Source: Lachnospiraceae bacterium
Lineage (GTDB): Bacteria; Bacillota; Clostridia; Lachnospirales; Lachnospiraceae
Reading direction: 5' to 3'
NCBI GenBank assembly: GCA_014804785.1
Contig: JAAUZD010000026.1
Location: forward strand, 366,357 to 430,356
Length of the DNA stretch: 64,000 nt
Translations under genes and position numbers: made by a program
Shown: one piece after another, positions 43,956 to 52,787 of the stretch
Layout of the letters: each line of letters starts with the position of its first letter
Numbering within the stretch: the stretch's first letter is position 1
The notes under the pieces: generated by a model
What the model was told of the DNA's origin: nothing
The model's input: the letters and a program-made list of their open reading frames with translations, nothing else
Databases searched by the model: none

Positions 43956-44674
43956 ATCTTAAAGTAGGTATCCATAATGATGTTCTTTGTATAAGCGCCT
44001 ACTTTTTTTTGCTCCTCTTTTGGCAAATCTTTAATATAAATCGGTTTTCCATATTCGAGGATGACCTGCGTCTTTTTAATCTTAGGGAGATGATCTTCAA
44101 AGATATCAGCTGAATTATAAATCGTCATGGGAATAATGGGACATCCCGTCTTGGCAGCAATTTTAAAGCTTCCCTCGTGGAATTCCATGAAGGTGTGATT
44201 GACTTTGTTTCTGGTGCCTTCCGGAAAGATGCAGATGGAAACACCGGATTTTACATCTTCAATAGCTTCTAAGATAATCTTCAGCCCTTGTTTGACATCG
44301 TTTCTGTCTAAAAACAGACAATGAAGATTCCGCATCCAGTTTGTCAAGAGAGGCCATTTGAGCATTTCCCTTTTGGCAATATAACCGGTGGGTCTGGGAA
44401 CGCGTACATAGGTGATGAGAATATCAAAATAGCTCCGGTGATTTCCGATATACAGGACAGGTTCGTCTTTAGGAACATTTTCTTCCCCTCTCACGGTGAC
44501 GCTGGCACCTGCAAGAAAAAGGCAGACCCGAAAAGCCCAGTTTACGATGGCAAGGGAACTTTTATCTTTAAGAGGCACATTGAATTTTCCGATGATCCAC
44601 TCGATAATCAAAAGCGGAATACTGAAAACCAGAAACAAAACAACAAAGGCGGCAACTAAAATCAATCGAACCAT
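43934..44674 (-). CDS. plsC: 1-acyl-sn-glycerol-3-phosphate acyltransferase (PlsC-like)
   Basis: 246 aa from the ATG at 44674, because AGGAGAAG lies just upstream; an ATG at 44761 is too far. A membrane helix (about residues 4-26) comes first. The acyltransferase motifs follow: HRSYFD (H79, D84; HX4D), then FPEGTRNK near residue 148 and IPMTIYNS. The reaction is acylation of lysophosphatidate in phospholipid synthesis. It has its own promoter at 44711-44739 and is convergent with murF. Confidence 0.9.
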   Translation of the reverse strand: MVRLILVAAFVVLFLVFSIPLLIIEWIIGKFNVPLKDKSSLAIVNWAFRVCLFLAGASVTVRGEENVPKDEPVLYIGNHRSYFDILITYVRVPRPTGYIAKREMLKWPLLTNWMRNLHCLFLDRNDVKQGLKIILEAIEDVKSGVSICIFPEGTRNKVNHTFMEFHEGSFKIAAKTGCPIIPMTIYNSADIFEDHLPKIKKTQVILEYGKPIYIKDLPKEEQKKVGAYTKNIIMDTYFKIKEEAGF

Positions 44675-44710
44675 TTTTTCTTCTCCTAGTTTGAAATAAT
44701 AACTTTTACT

Positions 44711-44739
44711 AGTATAGCTCACAGAATTTGTTTTGGCAA
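44711..44739 (-). promoter_or_regulatory. Promoter of plsC
   Basis: On the minus strand, TTGCCA (44734-44739), 17 bp, TATACT (44711-44716). Confidence 0.65.
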
Positions 44740-44826
44740 CATGTATATCTGGACTTCCCATGGTAACTCTGATAAAATAAGAACGTAAGTATGCTTATGG
44801 CAGTTAAACGGAAGGAAACAATCAGG

Positions 44827-45786
44827 ATGGATAAAATAGCAGTTTTGATTCCATGTTATAATGAAGAAAAGACCATAGCCAAGGTTATCCGGGATGCCAG
44901 AAATGCGCTGCCGGAGGCAGTAATTTATATTTATGATAATAATTCCACTGACCGCACGGCTGAAATTGCAAAGGCCCATGGGGCAGTGGTACGCTATGAG
45001 TATATGCAGGGAAAAGGAAACGTAATCAGGCGGATGTTCCGTGAGATAGAAGCACGGTGCTATATTATGGTGGATGGGGATGATACCTATCCCATGGAGT
45101 ATGCACCGGAAATGGTGGACAAGGTGCTTTATCATAATGCAGATATGGTGGTAGGCGACCGGCTTTCTTCTACTTATTTTGAAGAAAATAAGCGACCTTT
45201 TCATAATATGGGAAATTCTCTGGTGCGGGCAAGTATCAATCAGTTGTTTGGCTGTGATATTAAAGATATTATGACAGGGTTTCGTGCTTTCAGCTATGGG
45301 TTCGTGAAGACCTTTCCGGTTCTCTCTAAAGGGTTTGAGATAGAAACGGAAATGACTATACATGCAGTTTATAATCATATGCAGATAGACAATGTAATTG
45401 TGGAGTACAGGGACAGACCGGAAGGAAGCGTATCCAAACTGAATACCTATTCTGATGGGTTCAAAGTGCTGGGCACGATTTTCCGTCTCTACCGTGATTA
45501 TAAGCCTTTTGGCTTTTTCAGTCTTCTGGCGCTGTTCTTTGCAGTAGTTGCCATCGTTTTCTTTATACCGGTTCTCTTGGAATATATGAAGACTGGTCTG
45601 GTATTGAAGTTCCCGACGCTTATTGTCTGCGGTTTTGTGATGATGGCAGCAATCCAGTCTTTCTTTGCAGGGTTGATTCTCTCCAATATGGCGCTTAAGA
45701 ACAGAAGGGATTTTGAATACCGTTTTACGCTGGTCTGTGAGAAGGAAAGACGGAAACAGAGAGAAGACGAGGGGGAAAAAAGTTGA
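44827..45786 (+). CDS. Glycosyltransferase family 2 with C-terminal membrane helices
   Basis: 319 aa from the ATG at 44827 (AAGGAAACAATCAGG upstream). The GT2 core has LIPCYNEEKTIAKVI, the DXD-type MVDGDDTYP, and GDRLSST, then GFRAFSYGFVKTFP. Two membrane segments at about 230-252 and 262-283 anchor it, as in DPM/GtrB-like enzymes that load a lipid carrier. The stop overlaps the TTG start of the next gene, so both probably act on one polymer or lipid-linked sugar. Acceptor and sugar are unknown. Confidence 0.88.
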   Translation: MDKIAVLIPCYNEEKTIAKVIRDARNALPEAVIYIYDNNSTDRTAEIAKAHGAVVRYEYMQGKGNVIRRMFREIEARCYIMVDGDDTYPMEYAPEMVDKVLYHNADMVVGDRLSSTYFEENKRPFHNMGNSLVRASINQLFGCDIKDIMTGFRAFSYGFVKTFPVLSKGFEIETEMTIHAVYNHMQIDNVIVEYRDRPEGSVSKLNTYSDGFKVLGTIFRLYRDYKPFGFFSLLALFFAVVAIVFFIPVLLEYMKTGLVLKFPTLIVCGFVMMAAIQSFFAGLILSNMALKNRRDFEYRFTLVCEKERRKQREDEGEKS

Positions 45787-47513
45787 AAAAACTGATTTCA
45801 AAATGGTATTTTTTTATTGTAGCGGGTTTCCTTCTGTTTGCGACACTGATCTTTGCTCTCAGTGGCGAGGACAGTATTATCGCAGTTCACGACAACCTGG
45901 ATTTATTTATTCCGCAATTTCAGATGATGAAGGATACAAAGACTTTCTTAAGGCACGGCGTGGACGTGCCATTTTTAGGAGGAATCACCAGAGACAGCCT
46001 TCCGGCGGAGTTTTCTCTTTACACGATGCTTTATATGATTCTTCCGGCATATCCCGCTTATATCGTGGGGTACCTGCTGAAGATCGTGATTGCGTTATTC
46101 TCCTGTATGCTCCTTGCCAAAGATATGTATGGTGAAAAGTATGAGGATTACAGACCTCTGGTTTGGCTTCTGGGGCTTGCTTACGGCGTGCTCAATGTAT
46201 TTCCTGCTTTTGGGATACCTTTTGCGTCTATTCCCCTGGTGATTTATCTGATTCGAAAAATATATGCACAGCCTTCTGTAAAGTGGTATGGGGCGCTGTT
46301 CTTTTATCCCCTTCTTTCTTATTTTTCCTATTTTGGTTTGTTTATATTGGGATATATGCTGATTGCGCTGATCTGGCTGTGGATCAAGGACAAAAAATTT
46401 CCAGGAAGGATCCTGCTTTCCATTTTTATTTTAGCGGCCGGTTGCATTGCCTGTGAATACAGGTTGTTTGAGATGATGCTTCTGGGTGATGAGGTGACGA
46501 TACGTGCAACTATGGAGGCGGGGAGCTATACGGCAGGGGAAATCCTAAAGACCATAGGTGAAGTGCTTACCGGCGGAATGTTCCATGCGGAAAGTGTCCA
46601 TTTTTACCTGGTGCTTCCGGTGTGCACAGTTTATTTTATCATATTGAATGTCTTTTATATTATAAAAAAGAATGTGAGGGGCATCTTTCACGATTTATAT
46701 AATTTGTTAATGCTTGTCTTGATCTTTAACAGCATTGTTTATGGAATATATTATTGGGAAGGATTCCGGAATGTGGTGGAAACTATTTGTCCCCCGCTTA
46801 CCGGCTGGCAGTTTAACAGGACGGTGTTTTTCAGTCCCTTTATCTGGTATGCTGCCTTTTTCCTTGTGCTGAAACGTCTGTATGACAGCGGCAGAAAGAA
46901 TCTAAGGGGAGCCGCCAATCTGCTGGCGGTGGCATCCGTACTGATTATTGTGCTTTCGGGGACTCGATACAACGATTTGTATCATACCTGCTTTAGTCAG
47001 GCATATCGCCTGATTAAGGGAGAAAAAACACAGCAGTTAAGCTTTGGGGAATTTTATTCTAAGGAACTATTTGAGCAGGCAAAGGAGGATATGGGCTATC
47101 AAGGAGAGTGGTCCGCTGCCTATGGCTTTTATCCGGCAAGCCTGGAGTACAACGGAATTGCCACGCTGGATGGTTATCTGGGATTTTATGCTCAGAGCTA
47201 TAAGGAAGATTTCCGGAAAATCATTGCCCCAGCGCTTGAACGAGTGGAAGAGAGCAGAGCCTATTTTGACAGTTGGGGCGCCAGGGCTTATTTATACTCG
47301 GGGACGGACTTATCCATTGTAAATGCCCAGCGCAGCTTAATAGTGACAGATCAGAATATCTATATTGATGTTGATGCTTTCAAGGCACTTGGGGGAAAAT
47401 ATATTTTTTCCAGAATAGAACTGACAAATGAGACGGAAGCAGGACTTGAACGGATTGGCACTTATACAAATGAACAATCCCCCTATGTCCTATATGTATA
47501 TCAGGTTTCTTAG
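45783..47513 (+). CDS. DUF6044-like polytopic membrane protein (TTG start)
   Basis: 576 aa. The TTG at 45783 overlaps the stop of the glycosyltransferase gene; GGGGGAAAA precedes it. About ten to twelve hydrophobic segments span residues 8-390, followed by a soluble C-terminal domain (about 410-576). The first extracytoplasmic loop has HDNLDLFIPQF, as in GT-C-type or YfhO-like polymer-modifying membrane proteins; the DUF6044 label is a judgement from pattern. Coupled translation with the glycosyltransferase suggests it uses the lipid-linked sugar made by it. Confidence 0.65.
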   Translation: MKKLISKWYFFIVAGFLLFATLIFALSGEDSIIAVHDNLDLFIPQFQMMKDTKTFLRHGVDVPFLGGITRDSLPAEFSLYTMLYMILPAYPAYIVGYLLKIVIALFSCMLLAKDMYGEKYEDYRPLVWLLGLAYGVLNVFPAFGIPFASIPLVIYLIRKIYAQPSVKWYGALFFYPLLSYFSYFGLFILGYMLIALIWLWIKDKKFPGRILLSIFILAAGCIACEYRLFEMMLLGDEVTIRATMEAGSYTAGEILKTIGEVLTGGMFHAESVHFYLVLPVCTVYFIILNVFYIIKKNVRGIFHDLYNLLMLVLIFNSIVYGIYYWEGFRNVVETICPPLTGWQFNRTVFFSPFIWYAAFFLVLKRLYDSGRKNLRGAANLLAVASVLIIVLSGTRYNDLYHTCFSQAYRLIKGEKTQQLSFGEFYSKELFEQAKEDMGYQGEWSAAYGFYPASLEYNGIATLDGYLGFYAQSYKEDFRKIIAPALERVEESRAYFDSWGARAYLYSGTDLSIVNAQRSLIVTDQNIYIDVDAFKALGGKYIFSRIELTNETEAGLERIGTYTNEQSPYVLYVYQVS

Positions 47514-47531
47514 GACCAGGGGAATCAAAAT

Positions 47532-47566
47532 CTAGGGAAGCGCTGATTAAATCACCGCTTCCTTAG
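47532..47566. repeat. Short copy of the hairpin repeat
   Basis: CTAGGGAAGCG ... CGCTTCCTTAG with CTGATTAAATCAC between them. It has the same outer sequence as 39652-39779 but lacks the long interior. It sits between convergent genes and may also act as a terminator. Confidence 0.7.
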
Positions 47567-47583
47567 AGTTTCTGGCGGATACA

Positions 47584-48774
47584 CTAATCGATTGCTTCGC
47601 CTGCCTTGTATCTGGCAACTGCATTTTGAATACGCTGATTGGGATCAAGGAGATCGCTGATGGAAGCGTCGTGGTTTAAAGTGTCTATCAGATATGCAAT
47701 ATATTTGCTCATATCACAGTCGATGTACCATTCACGCTGAAGCAGTTCGGGTGCCTGGTAGATCAAGTTGGTGGTCAGCACTTTATCAATGATTCCGTTT
47801 TCATAAGCTTTGTCAAAGCGATCGAGCCCATTGGTGAACAAGCCGAAGGTGGTGCAGATGAATATCTTTCGTGCCTTCCGCTCTTTCAGGGCGGTGGCAA
47901 CTTCTAATACACTTTCACCGGAAGAAATCATATCATCAATGATGACCATGTCTTTTCCTTCCACGGATGATCCCAGAAATTCATGTGCAACAATGGGGTT
48001 GCGTCCGTTCACTACGCGGGTGTAATCTCTTCTCTTATAAAACATACCCATATCCAGCCCAAGCACATTGGCCATGTAAATGGCGCGGTTCATGCCGCCT
48101 TCATCGGGGCTGATTACCATCATATGATTAGAATTAATCTGCAGATCCTTCACATGTTTCAATAATCCTTTTATAAATTGATAAGTAGGCTGTACCGTTT
48201 CAAAGCCGTGCAGGGGAATTGCATTCTGCACTCTGGGATCATGCGCATCAAAGGTAATGATGTTGTCAACACCCATACGGACCATTTCCTGAAGCGCAAG
48301 CGCACAATCAAGGGATTCTCTGGCAGTTCTTTTGTGCTGTCGGCTCTCATAGAGGAAAGGCATGATGACGGTGATGCGTCTTGCTTTCCCGCCTACAGCA
48401 GCGATGATCCGCTTTAAATCTTGATAATGATCGTCAGGAGACATATGATTTTCGTGTCCGCACAGGGAGTAAGTCAGGCTGTAGTTGGCAACGTCAACCA
48501 GAAGATACAAATCCGTTCCGCGGACAGATTCTAAAATCATTCCTTTGGCTTCACCGGATCCAAAACGCGGCACTTTTGCTTTTAAAATATAAGAATCTCT
48601 TTGATAACCGGCAAAAGCAAGGCTGTCTTTGTGTTCGCTTTCACGGACGGTACGCCATTTTACCAGATAATCGTCTACTTTTTCTCCGAGGGAACGGCAT
48701 CCTTCTAAGGGGATGATTCCGAGAGAACCTACGGGGATTGTTTCCAAGTTTCTTGTTTCCTCACGATGTGCCAT
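47584..48774 (-). CDS. prs: Ribose-phosphate pyrophosphokinase
   Basis: 396 aa, longer than typical 310-320 aa enzymes owing to an N-terminal extension and a C-terminal tail. Signature regions include MPFLYESRQHKRTARE, FDAHDPRVQNAIP and the PRPP-binding loop VIIDDMISSGESVLEVA. It makes PRPP from ribose-5-phosphate and ATP for nucleotide synthesis. The extended form is common in Clostridia. AAGTGAGGTACCTTC precedes the ATG at 48774. It follows the dnaI-like gene by 9 bp. Confidence 0.92.
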   Translation of the reverse strand: MAHREETRNLETIPVGSLGIIPLEGCRSLGEKVDDYLVKWRTVRESEHKDSLAFAGYQRDSYILKAKVPRFGSGEAKGMILESVRGTDLYLLVDVANYSLTYSLCGHENHMSPDDHYQDLKRIIAAVGGKARRITVIMPFLYESRQHKRTARESLDCALALQEMVRMGVDNIITFDAHDPRVQNAIPLHGFETVQPTYQFIKGLLKHVKDLQINSNHMMVISPDEGGMNRAIYMANVLGLDMGMFYKRRDYTRVVNGRNPIVAHEFLGSSVEGKDMVIIDDMISSGESVLEVATALKERKARKIFICTTFGLFTNGLDRFDKAYENGIIDKVLTTNLIYQAPELLQREWYIDCDMSKYIAYLIDTLNHDASISDLLDPNQRIQNAVARYKAGEAID

Positions 48775-48783
48775 GAAGGTACC

Positions 48784-49755
48784 TCACTTTCTGTTTTGAA
48801 GTCTTTTTTTGAGCATCCGGATATCAGGTCCGGTGAATTTACATATGGTGTAATGATTGGTTATCCGGGAAAAAATCCGGTCCGAATATCGGTTCCGCAA
48901 ATCCTCTAAGGAAAGATTCGTTGAAATGATAGTGGACTTTTTCCCAAGGTGACGCTGGTTTAGTAAGGAGAAGAATACAGAAACAGTAACGTTGCTGGTG
49001 TATTCCGTCCCCAGATCATCAATAATGAGCAAATCACAACCGTATAAATCTTCATGAAAACTGAGAATGTCGTCTTTGTTCTTGTAGTCAAACATATTTC
49101 TGGATAAAGTTTCAAAGAGTCCGGCAGAACTAAAATAAATAACAGAATGACCGCTTTCTATCAGTTCCTTGGCAATACAGCCGGATAGAAAAGATTTGCC
49201 CGTACCCACTGTACCATAAAAGAATAAATTTTGATAGTCTGAATTGAAAGTTTTTATAAAGTTTCTGCAGGCGTGAACAGAATTCTTAAACCGTTCAAGA
49301 TCCTCGCCTTGATAATAATCATAAGTGAGAACATCAAAGTTTTCTTTTTCTAACATACTGCGGATGCCGGACTGCTCGTATAGCAGGTCTATGACGGCCT
49401 GCTTAAAGCAATGGCATTTGGTTCCCTCGATATATCCGGTATCTTTACAGTCGGGGCAGTCGTAAACAGGTTCAAGATAATTAAGAGAATAGCCGGCACT
49501 GATAAGAAGCTGCTCTTTCATATTGGAAAGATCACGAATGGATTTTTTTAAATCTTCCAGTGCATGTTCATCACCCTCCAGCAGTTTTTTGCCATGGGAT
49601 ACAGAGGTGGCGGCAATCGCCTCGGAAAGCTCACGGTATCCGGGTACATTTTGATATACTTCTGCTGTGCGTTCCTCTACAAGGTGCCTGTTCCTTGTCT
49701 GTTTATCTTCGTATTCACGCATGATTGCTTCATACTGAGAGTTTGTTAATGCCAC
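48784..49755 (-). CDS. DnaI/DnaC-like helicase-loader ATPase
   Basis: 323 aa. A Cys-rich zinc-binding segment CPDCKDTGYIEGTKCHCF lies near residue 119-136. The AAA+ core has Walker A YGTVGTGKS, Walker B LLIIDDLGTE, sensor ISTNLSLEDLRNRYSDRIFSRI. It loads the replicative helicase in cooperation with the DnaD-like protein encoded just upstream. GGAGAATAACC precedes the ATG. The dnaD-like, dnaI-like and prs genes are in one direction with short gaps. Confidence 0.93.
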   Translation of the reverse strand: MALTNSQYEAIMREYEDKQTRNRHLVEERTAEVYQNVPGYRELSEAIAATSVSHGKKLLEGDEHALEDLKKSIRDLSNMKEQLLISAGYSLNYLEPVYDCPDCKDTGYIEGTKCHCFKQAVIDLLYEQSGIRSMLEKENFDVLTYDYYQGEDLERFKNSVHACRNFIKTFNSDYQNLFFYGTVGTGKSFLSGCIAKELIESGHSVIYFSSAGLFETLSRNMFDYKNKDDILSFHEDLYGCDLLIIDDLGTEYTSNVTVSVFFSLLNQRHLGKKSTIISTNLSLEDLRNRYSDRIFSRITNHYTICKFTGPDIRMLKKRLQNRK

Positions 49756-49779
49756 GGTTATTCTCCTTATGTTTTAGTT

Positions 49780-50823
49780 CTAATTGCTTAAGATTTCCTT
49801 CTCAAGCGCATCAAAATCATAATCACTGTGCATAAACTGATTGAACTGCCCTGCACTGGTGTTTTGGGATTTTGATGGAAGGGACCTGCTCTTTGTGTAG
49901 GCTTCGTCCAGAGCTTTTATATCAGATTTATGATGTACCTGTTTCTGATACCAGCTGGTCAGGATACTATCTGCGTACTCAAAGCGATGCTTATCCGTTG
50001 CCATGACCGTGCGGCGGCAGGCTTCAAGGATGATATCTTTTGAAAAGCCGTAGGTCTTTACCCATTTGATGGCAAAATCAGCCTCCGCTTTTGTGGGAGT
50101 ACCGGATTTACCAAGAGCTTTCATAGTATCATAAACAGTCTTATCATATTTGACCGCAAATTTGGCTGCCTGTTTTGGCGTAGTAATACCTTCCTCAGCC
50201 CAGCTGATGGCAACTTTTTCTATGTATCTGAAGTCTTTTTTTCCTTTATCTACGCAATACTGAATCAGGTAATCGATTAAGTCTTCCGAAAATTTAAGCT
50301 TGTCTGTGAAGAAAAGGATGGTCCTTATTTCAGAAGGGCTTAAAGGCTTTCCGATATACTGCTCCGCTACAAAAAGGATTTGGGATGTTTCCTCATTGTT
50401 CTTGAATTCCTTTAATTCATCTACGCTGTAAGCAGGTTTGGAGAATTCGGTTTTCTCCAAAGGAGCTTCCGGCTTGGAAGGAAGCGGGACGACAGGGGCA
50501 AGTGATACCGCATCATTGCCGGGGCGTCTGGAAATATCCATAAGCTGGATTCCGGAAAGATTTTTGGTATTGTCATATTCCAGGACAAGGAGGTGATTTT
50601 TTTCCCAGTACCGGAGGGCCCTGACCACATCTTTTTCTGTATGATTAAATTGATCTGCTATGTCAGAGACACTGGTAGTGTGTCCGGCGCTCATAACGCG
50701 GAGCAGATACAAGTATATTTTGAGTTGGGCATCGTTGGCATCTCTCATATATTCATCGATGAACAGATTGGGCACAACGGTCACATCAGAACAGTTTTCC
50801 TGATAAATTTTAAAGCGACTCAT
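49780..50823 (-). CDS. DnaD domain-containing replication initiation protein
   Basis: 347 aa from the ATG at 50823 (AGGTGATG upstream); a reading frame extending to 51081 is hydrophobic and AT-driven and is rejected. An N-terminal winged helix (about 20-90, MRDANDAQLKIYLYLL, VSDIADQFNHTEKDVVRALRYWE) is followed by DnaD/DnaB-type domains (about 155-235 and 240-310; ETSQILFVAEQYIGKPLSPSE). It is the B. subtilis DnaD/DnaB counterpart and acts with the loader encoded next. Two perfect and several near-perfect DnaA boxes lie upstream. Confidence 0.9.
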   Translation of the reverse strand: MSRFKIYQENCSDVTVVPNLFIDEYMRDANDAQLKIYLYLLRVMSAGHTTSVSDIADQFNHTEKDVVRALRYWEKNHLLVLEYDNTKNLSGIQLMDISRRPGNDAVSLAPVVPLPSKPEAPLEKTEFSKPAYSVDELKEFKNNEETSQILFVAEQYIGKPLSPSEIRTILFFTDKLKFSEDLIDYLIQYCVDKGKKDFRYIEKVAISWAEEGITTPKQAAKFAVKYDKTVYDTMKALGKSGTPTKAEADFAIKWVKTYGFSKDIILEACRRTVMATDKHRFEYADSILTSWYQKQVHHKSDIKALDEAYTKSRSLPSKSQNTSAGQFNQFMHSDYDFDALEKEILSN

Positions 50824-50872
50824 GGGATCATCACCTGACCTTATATTATTTACACGAATGAAAGCAAATTGA

Positions 50873-50878
50873 ATTATA
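50873..50878 (-). promoter_or_regulatory. Extended -10 promoter of the dnaD-like operon
   Basis: On the minus strand, TGCTATAAT (50873-50881) is an extended -10; TTTCAA 17 bp upstream is a weak -35. The 5' leader would be about 45 nt. Confidence 0.5.
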
Positions 50879-50948
50879 GCACAAGCATTTTGAAATTGAA
50901 ATAGGAAAAAAATATAAAAGTTCAGTATTTTCAAGGGGTTACGGATTT

Positions 50949-51106
50949 TGTGGAAAGTGTGGACAATGTGGATATAAGAAAAAATATCGCATGTGCATGT
51001 CCTTAAAAGTGTGTAAAATATCGGAAAAAATAAAATTAAAATTAAAAAAATATCCACATATTTGACATGCATTTTCGGCATCCAAATATGTGGATAATGT
51101 GGATAA
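50949..51106. promoter_or_regulatory. DnaA-box cluster upstream of the primosome genes
   Basis: TTATCCACA (minus strand) occurs twice in tandem at 51089-51097 and 51098-51106. Three further 9-mers abut each other at 50949-50975 (TGTGGAAAG, TGTGGACAA, TGTGGATAT), and ATATCCACA lies at 51050-51058. AT-rich DNA lies between them. The promoter of the dnaD-like operon lies 70-100 bp downstream of the near cluster. Confidence 0.75.
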
Positions 51107-52486
51107 TCAGCGCTTTAATAAATCTTCTCCAATATTTACAACGTCTCCGGCTCCCATAGTTATCAACAAATCTCCGGGAGAACAATTTTCTGAAAGAAAA
51201 TTTTCAATCTCTGCAAAAGAAGGAAAATAGTAACAGCTTTTTCCCAAAGCTTCAATTTCCTTCTGAAGCGTTTTTGAACTGATTCCAAGGTCATCTGTCT
51301 CGCGAGCAGGATATATATCAGAAAGAATCACATGGTCAGCAAAGGTCAGCGCCCTTGCGAATTCTTTCATAAAGGTCTTGGTGCGGGTAAAGGTATGAGG
51401 CTGGAACACGCACCAAAGGGTTTTGTGCGGATAATTTAATGCCGCATTTAAAGTTGCAGTAATTTCTGTGGGATGATGTGCATAATCATCTATTATAACA
51501 GTTCCGTTCATGGTGCCCTTGTATTCAAAACGCCGGTCGGTGCCATGGAAATTGGACAAAGCTTTTTTGATTGTAGCGTAATCGATGGAAAGCAGGTCGG
51601 CAAGAGCGATGGCTGCCATGGCATTGTAAATATTATGTTGCCCCGGGACATCAAGGGAAATCGTTTCTTTTGAACCGTCTTTTCTTATTAAAATGAAACT
51701 TGCGCATCCGGTTTCGTTGTAACGGATATCTTCCGGATGATAATCATAAGAATCCGTACCGCCATAGGTGATAATGCGGCAGTCGAGATCATGCAGAATG
51801 GTATCTATTTCAGGGATTTCACCGTTAATGATTAAAGTACCGTCCTTGGGAAGAAGAGCGGCAAATTGATGGAAGGAATGACGGATCTGATTGATATCTT
51901 TAAAAAAGTCCAGATGATCTGCTTCCACGTTAAGAATAATACCTATTTTGGGGAAAAAGCTTAAAAAGCTATTGGTATACTCGCAGGCTTCCGTAACAAA
52001 GCATTTGCCGTGGCCAATGCGGATATTACCGTCGATTGTCTTAAGGATGCCGCCAATGGAAAGGGTAGGATCGACTCCTGCCTCCAAAAGGATTTCTGAG
52101 ACCATGGAAGTGGTAGTGGTCTTTCCGTGAGTACCGCTGATTGCAATCGGAATCTCATAATTTTTCATCAGCTGTCCTAAAAGCTGTGCCCTGCTCAAAG
52201 AAGGGATTTGCAGTTTCTGCATGGCGACATATTCCGGATTGTCGGGATGAATGGCGCTGGTATATACTACTAAATCAATGTCGCTGCTTAGATTTTCTGC
52301 TTTTTGTCCATAATAGATAGTGGCGCCTTTTCTGGAAAGAAGTTCTGTCAAAGAAGATGCCTTGGCATCGGAGCCGGAAACTGTGAAGCCCTTATCTATC
52401 AAAATCTCGGCAAGACCGCTCATACTGATGCCTCCGATTCCGATAAAATGTATGTGAATAGGGTGATTAAAGTCTAAGTGATACAT
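51107..52486 (-). CDS. murC: UDP-N-acetylmuramate--L-alanine ligase
   Basis: 459 aa. GGIGGISMSGLAEIL near the N-terminus is the MurC Rossmann region, the ATP loop is ISGTHGKTTTTSM near residue 120, and EACEYTNSFLSF, NVEADHLDF and IDDYAHHPTEI are family signatures. It adds L-alanine to UDP-MurNAc, the first committed amino-acid step of peptidoglycan synthesis. GGAGGG precedes the ATG at 52486. The stop is immediately next to the distal DnaA boxes. It has its own promoter. Confidence 0.97.
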   Translation of the reverse strand: MYHLDFNHPIHIHFIGIGGISMSGLAEILIDKGFTVSGSDAKASSLTELLSRKGATIYYGQKAENLSSDIDLVVYTSAIHPDNPEYVAMQKLQIPSLSRAQLLGQLMKNYEIPIAISGTHGKTTTTSMVSEILLEAGVDPTLSIGGILKTIDGNIRIGHGKCFVTEACEYTNSFLSFFPKIGIILNVEADHLDFFKDINQIRHSFHQFAALLPKDGTLIINGEIPEIDTILHDLDCRIITYGGTDSYDYHPEDIRYNETGCASFILIRKDGSKETISLDVPGQHNIYNAMAAIALADLLSIDYATIKKALSNFHGTDRRFEYKGTMNGTVIIDDYAHHPTEITATLNAALNYPHKTLWCVFQPHTFTRTKTFMKEFARALTFADHVILSDIYPARETDDLGISSKTLQKEIEALGKSCYYFPSFAEIENFLSENCSPGDLLITMGAGDVVNIGEDLLKR

Positions 52487-52520
52487 GTAAAACCCTCCGT
52501 CTATACAATATTTTAACCTA

Positions 52521-52549
52521 ATTATATATAATTACACAAAAAAAGCCAA
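52521..52549 (-). promoter_or_regulatory. Promoter of murC
   Basis: On the minus strand, TTGGCT (52544-52549), 17 bp, TATAAT (52521-52526), about 35 bp before the ATG. Confidence 0.65.
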
Positions 52550-52687
52550 TGGCATTTTTGACAAAATATGCGATAGTAGTGGATTTGATATACAAAATAT
52601 TGTAAAAAAAATAGAGAATGCTGTTACTTTGTATGTAAAAAATTGACATAAAAATCGCAGACTCTTGGAATAAATTTGTAAAAAATA

Positions 52688-52716
52688 TTCACTTTTACCG
52701 CAACCTATGATATACT
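52688..52716 (+). promoter_or_regulatory. Promoter of glgC-glgD
   Basis: TTCACT (52688-52693), 17 bp, TATACT (52711-52716). A second possible -35 (TTGACA near 52646) with 17-bp spacing to TGGAAT lies upstream. The leader before the ATG at 52788 is about 65 nt with no recognised riboswitch. Confidence 0.65.
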
Positions 52717-52787
52717 ATTCATAAATTCCACGATTGCTACTTAGTATCAAAAATGTAGTAAAAAAATTACTTGTAAGAGGTGATGAC

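Noticed and set aside
44719..45801. 360-codon open frame on the minus strand
   Set aside because: It is antisense to the glycosyltransferase, which has strong family motifs; the product looks like random composition.
50949..51106. Replication origin (oriC)
   Set aside because: DnaA boxes and AT-rich DNA are present, but dnaA, dnaN and rpmH are not nearby; gene regulation is the better reading.
51098..51120. Another copy of the hairpin repeat at the murC stop codon
   Set aside because: The GCGCTGATTA match is short and lies in coding sequence, without inverted ends.
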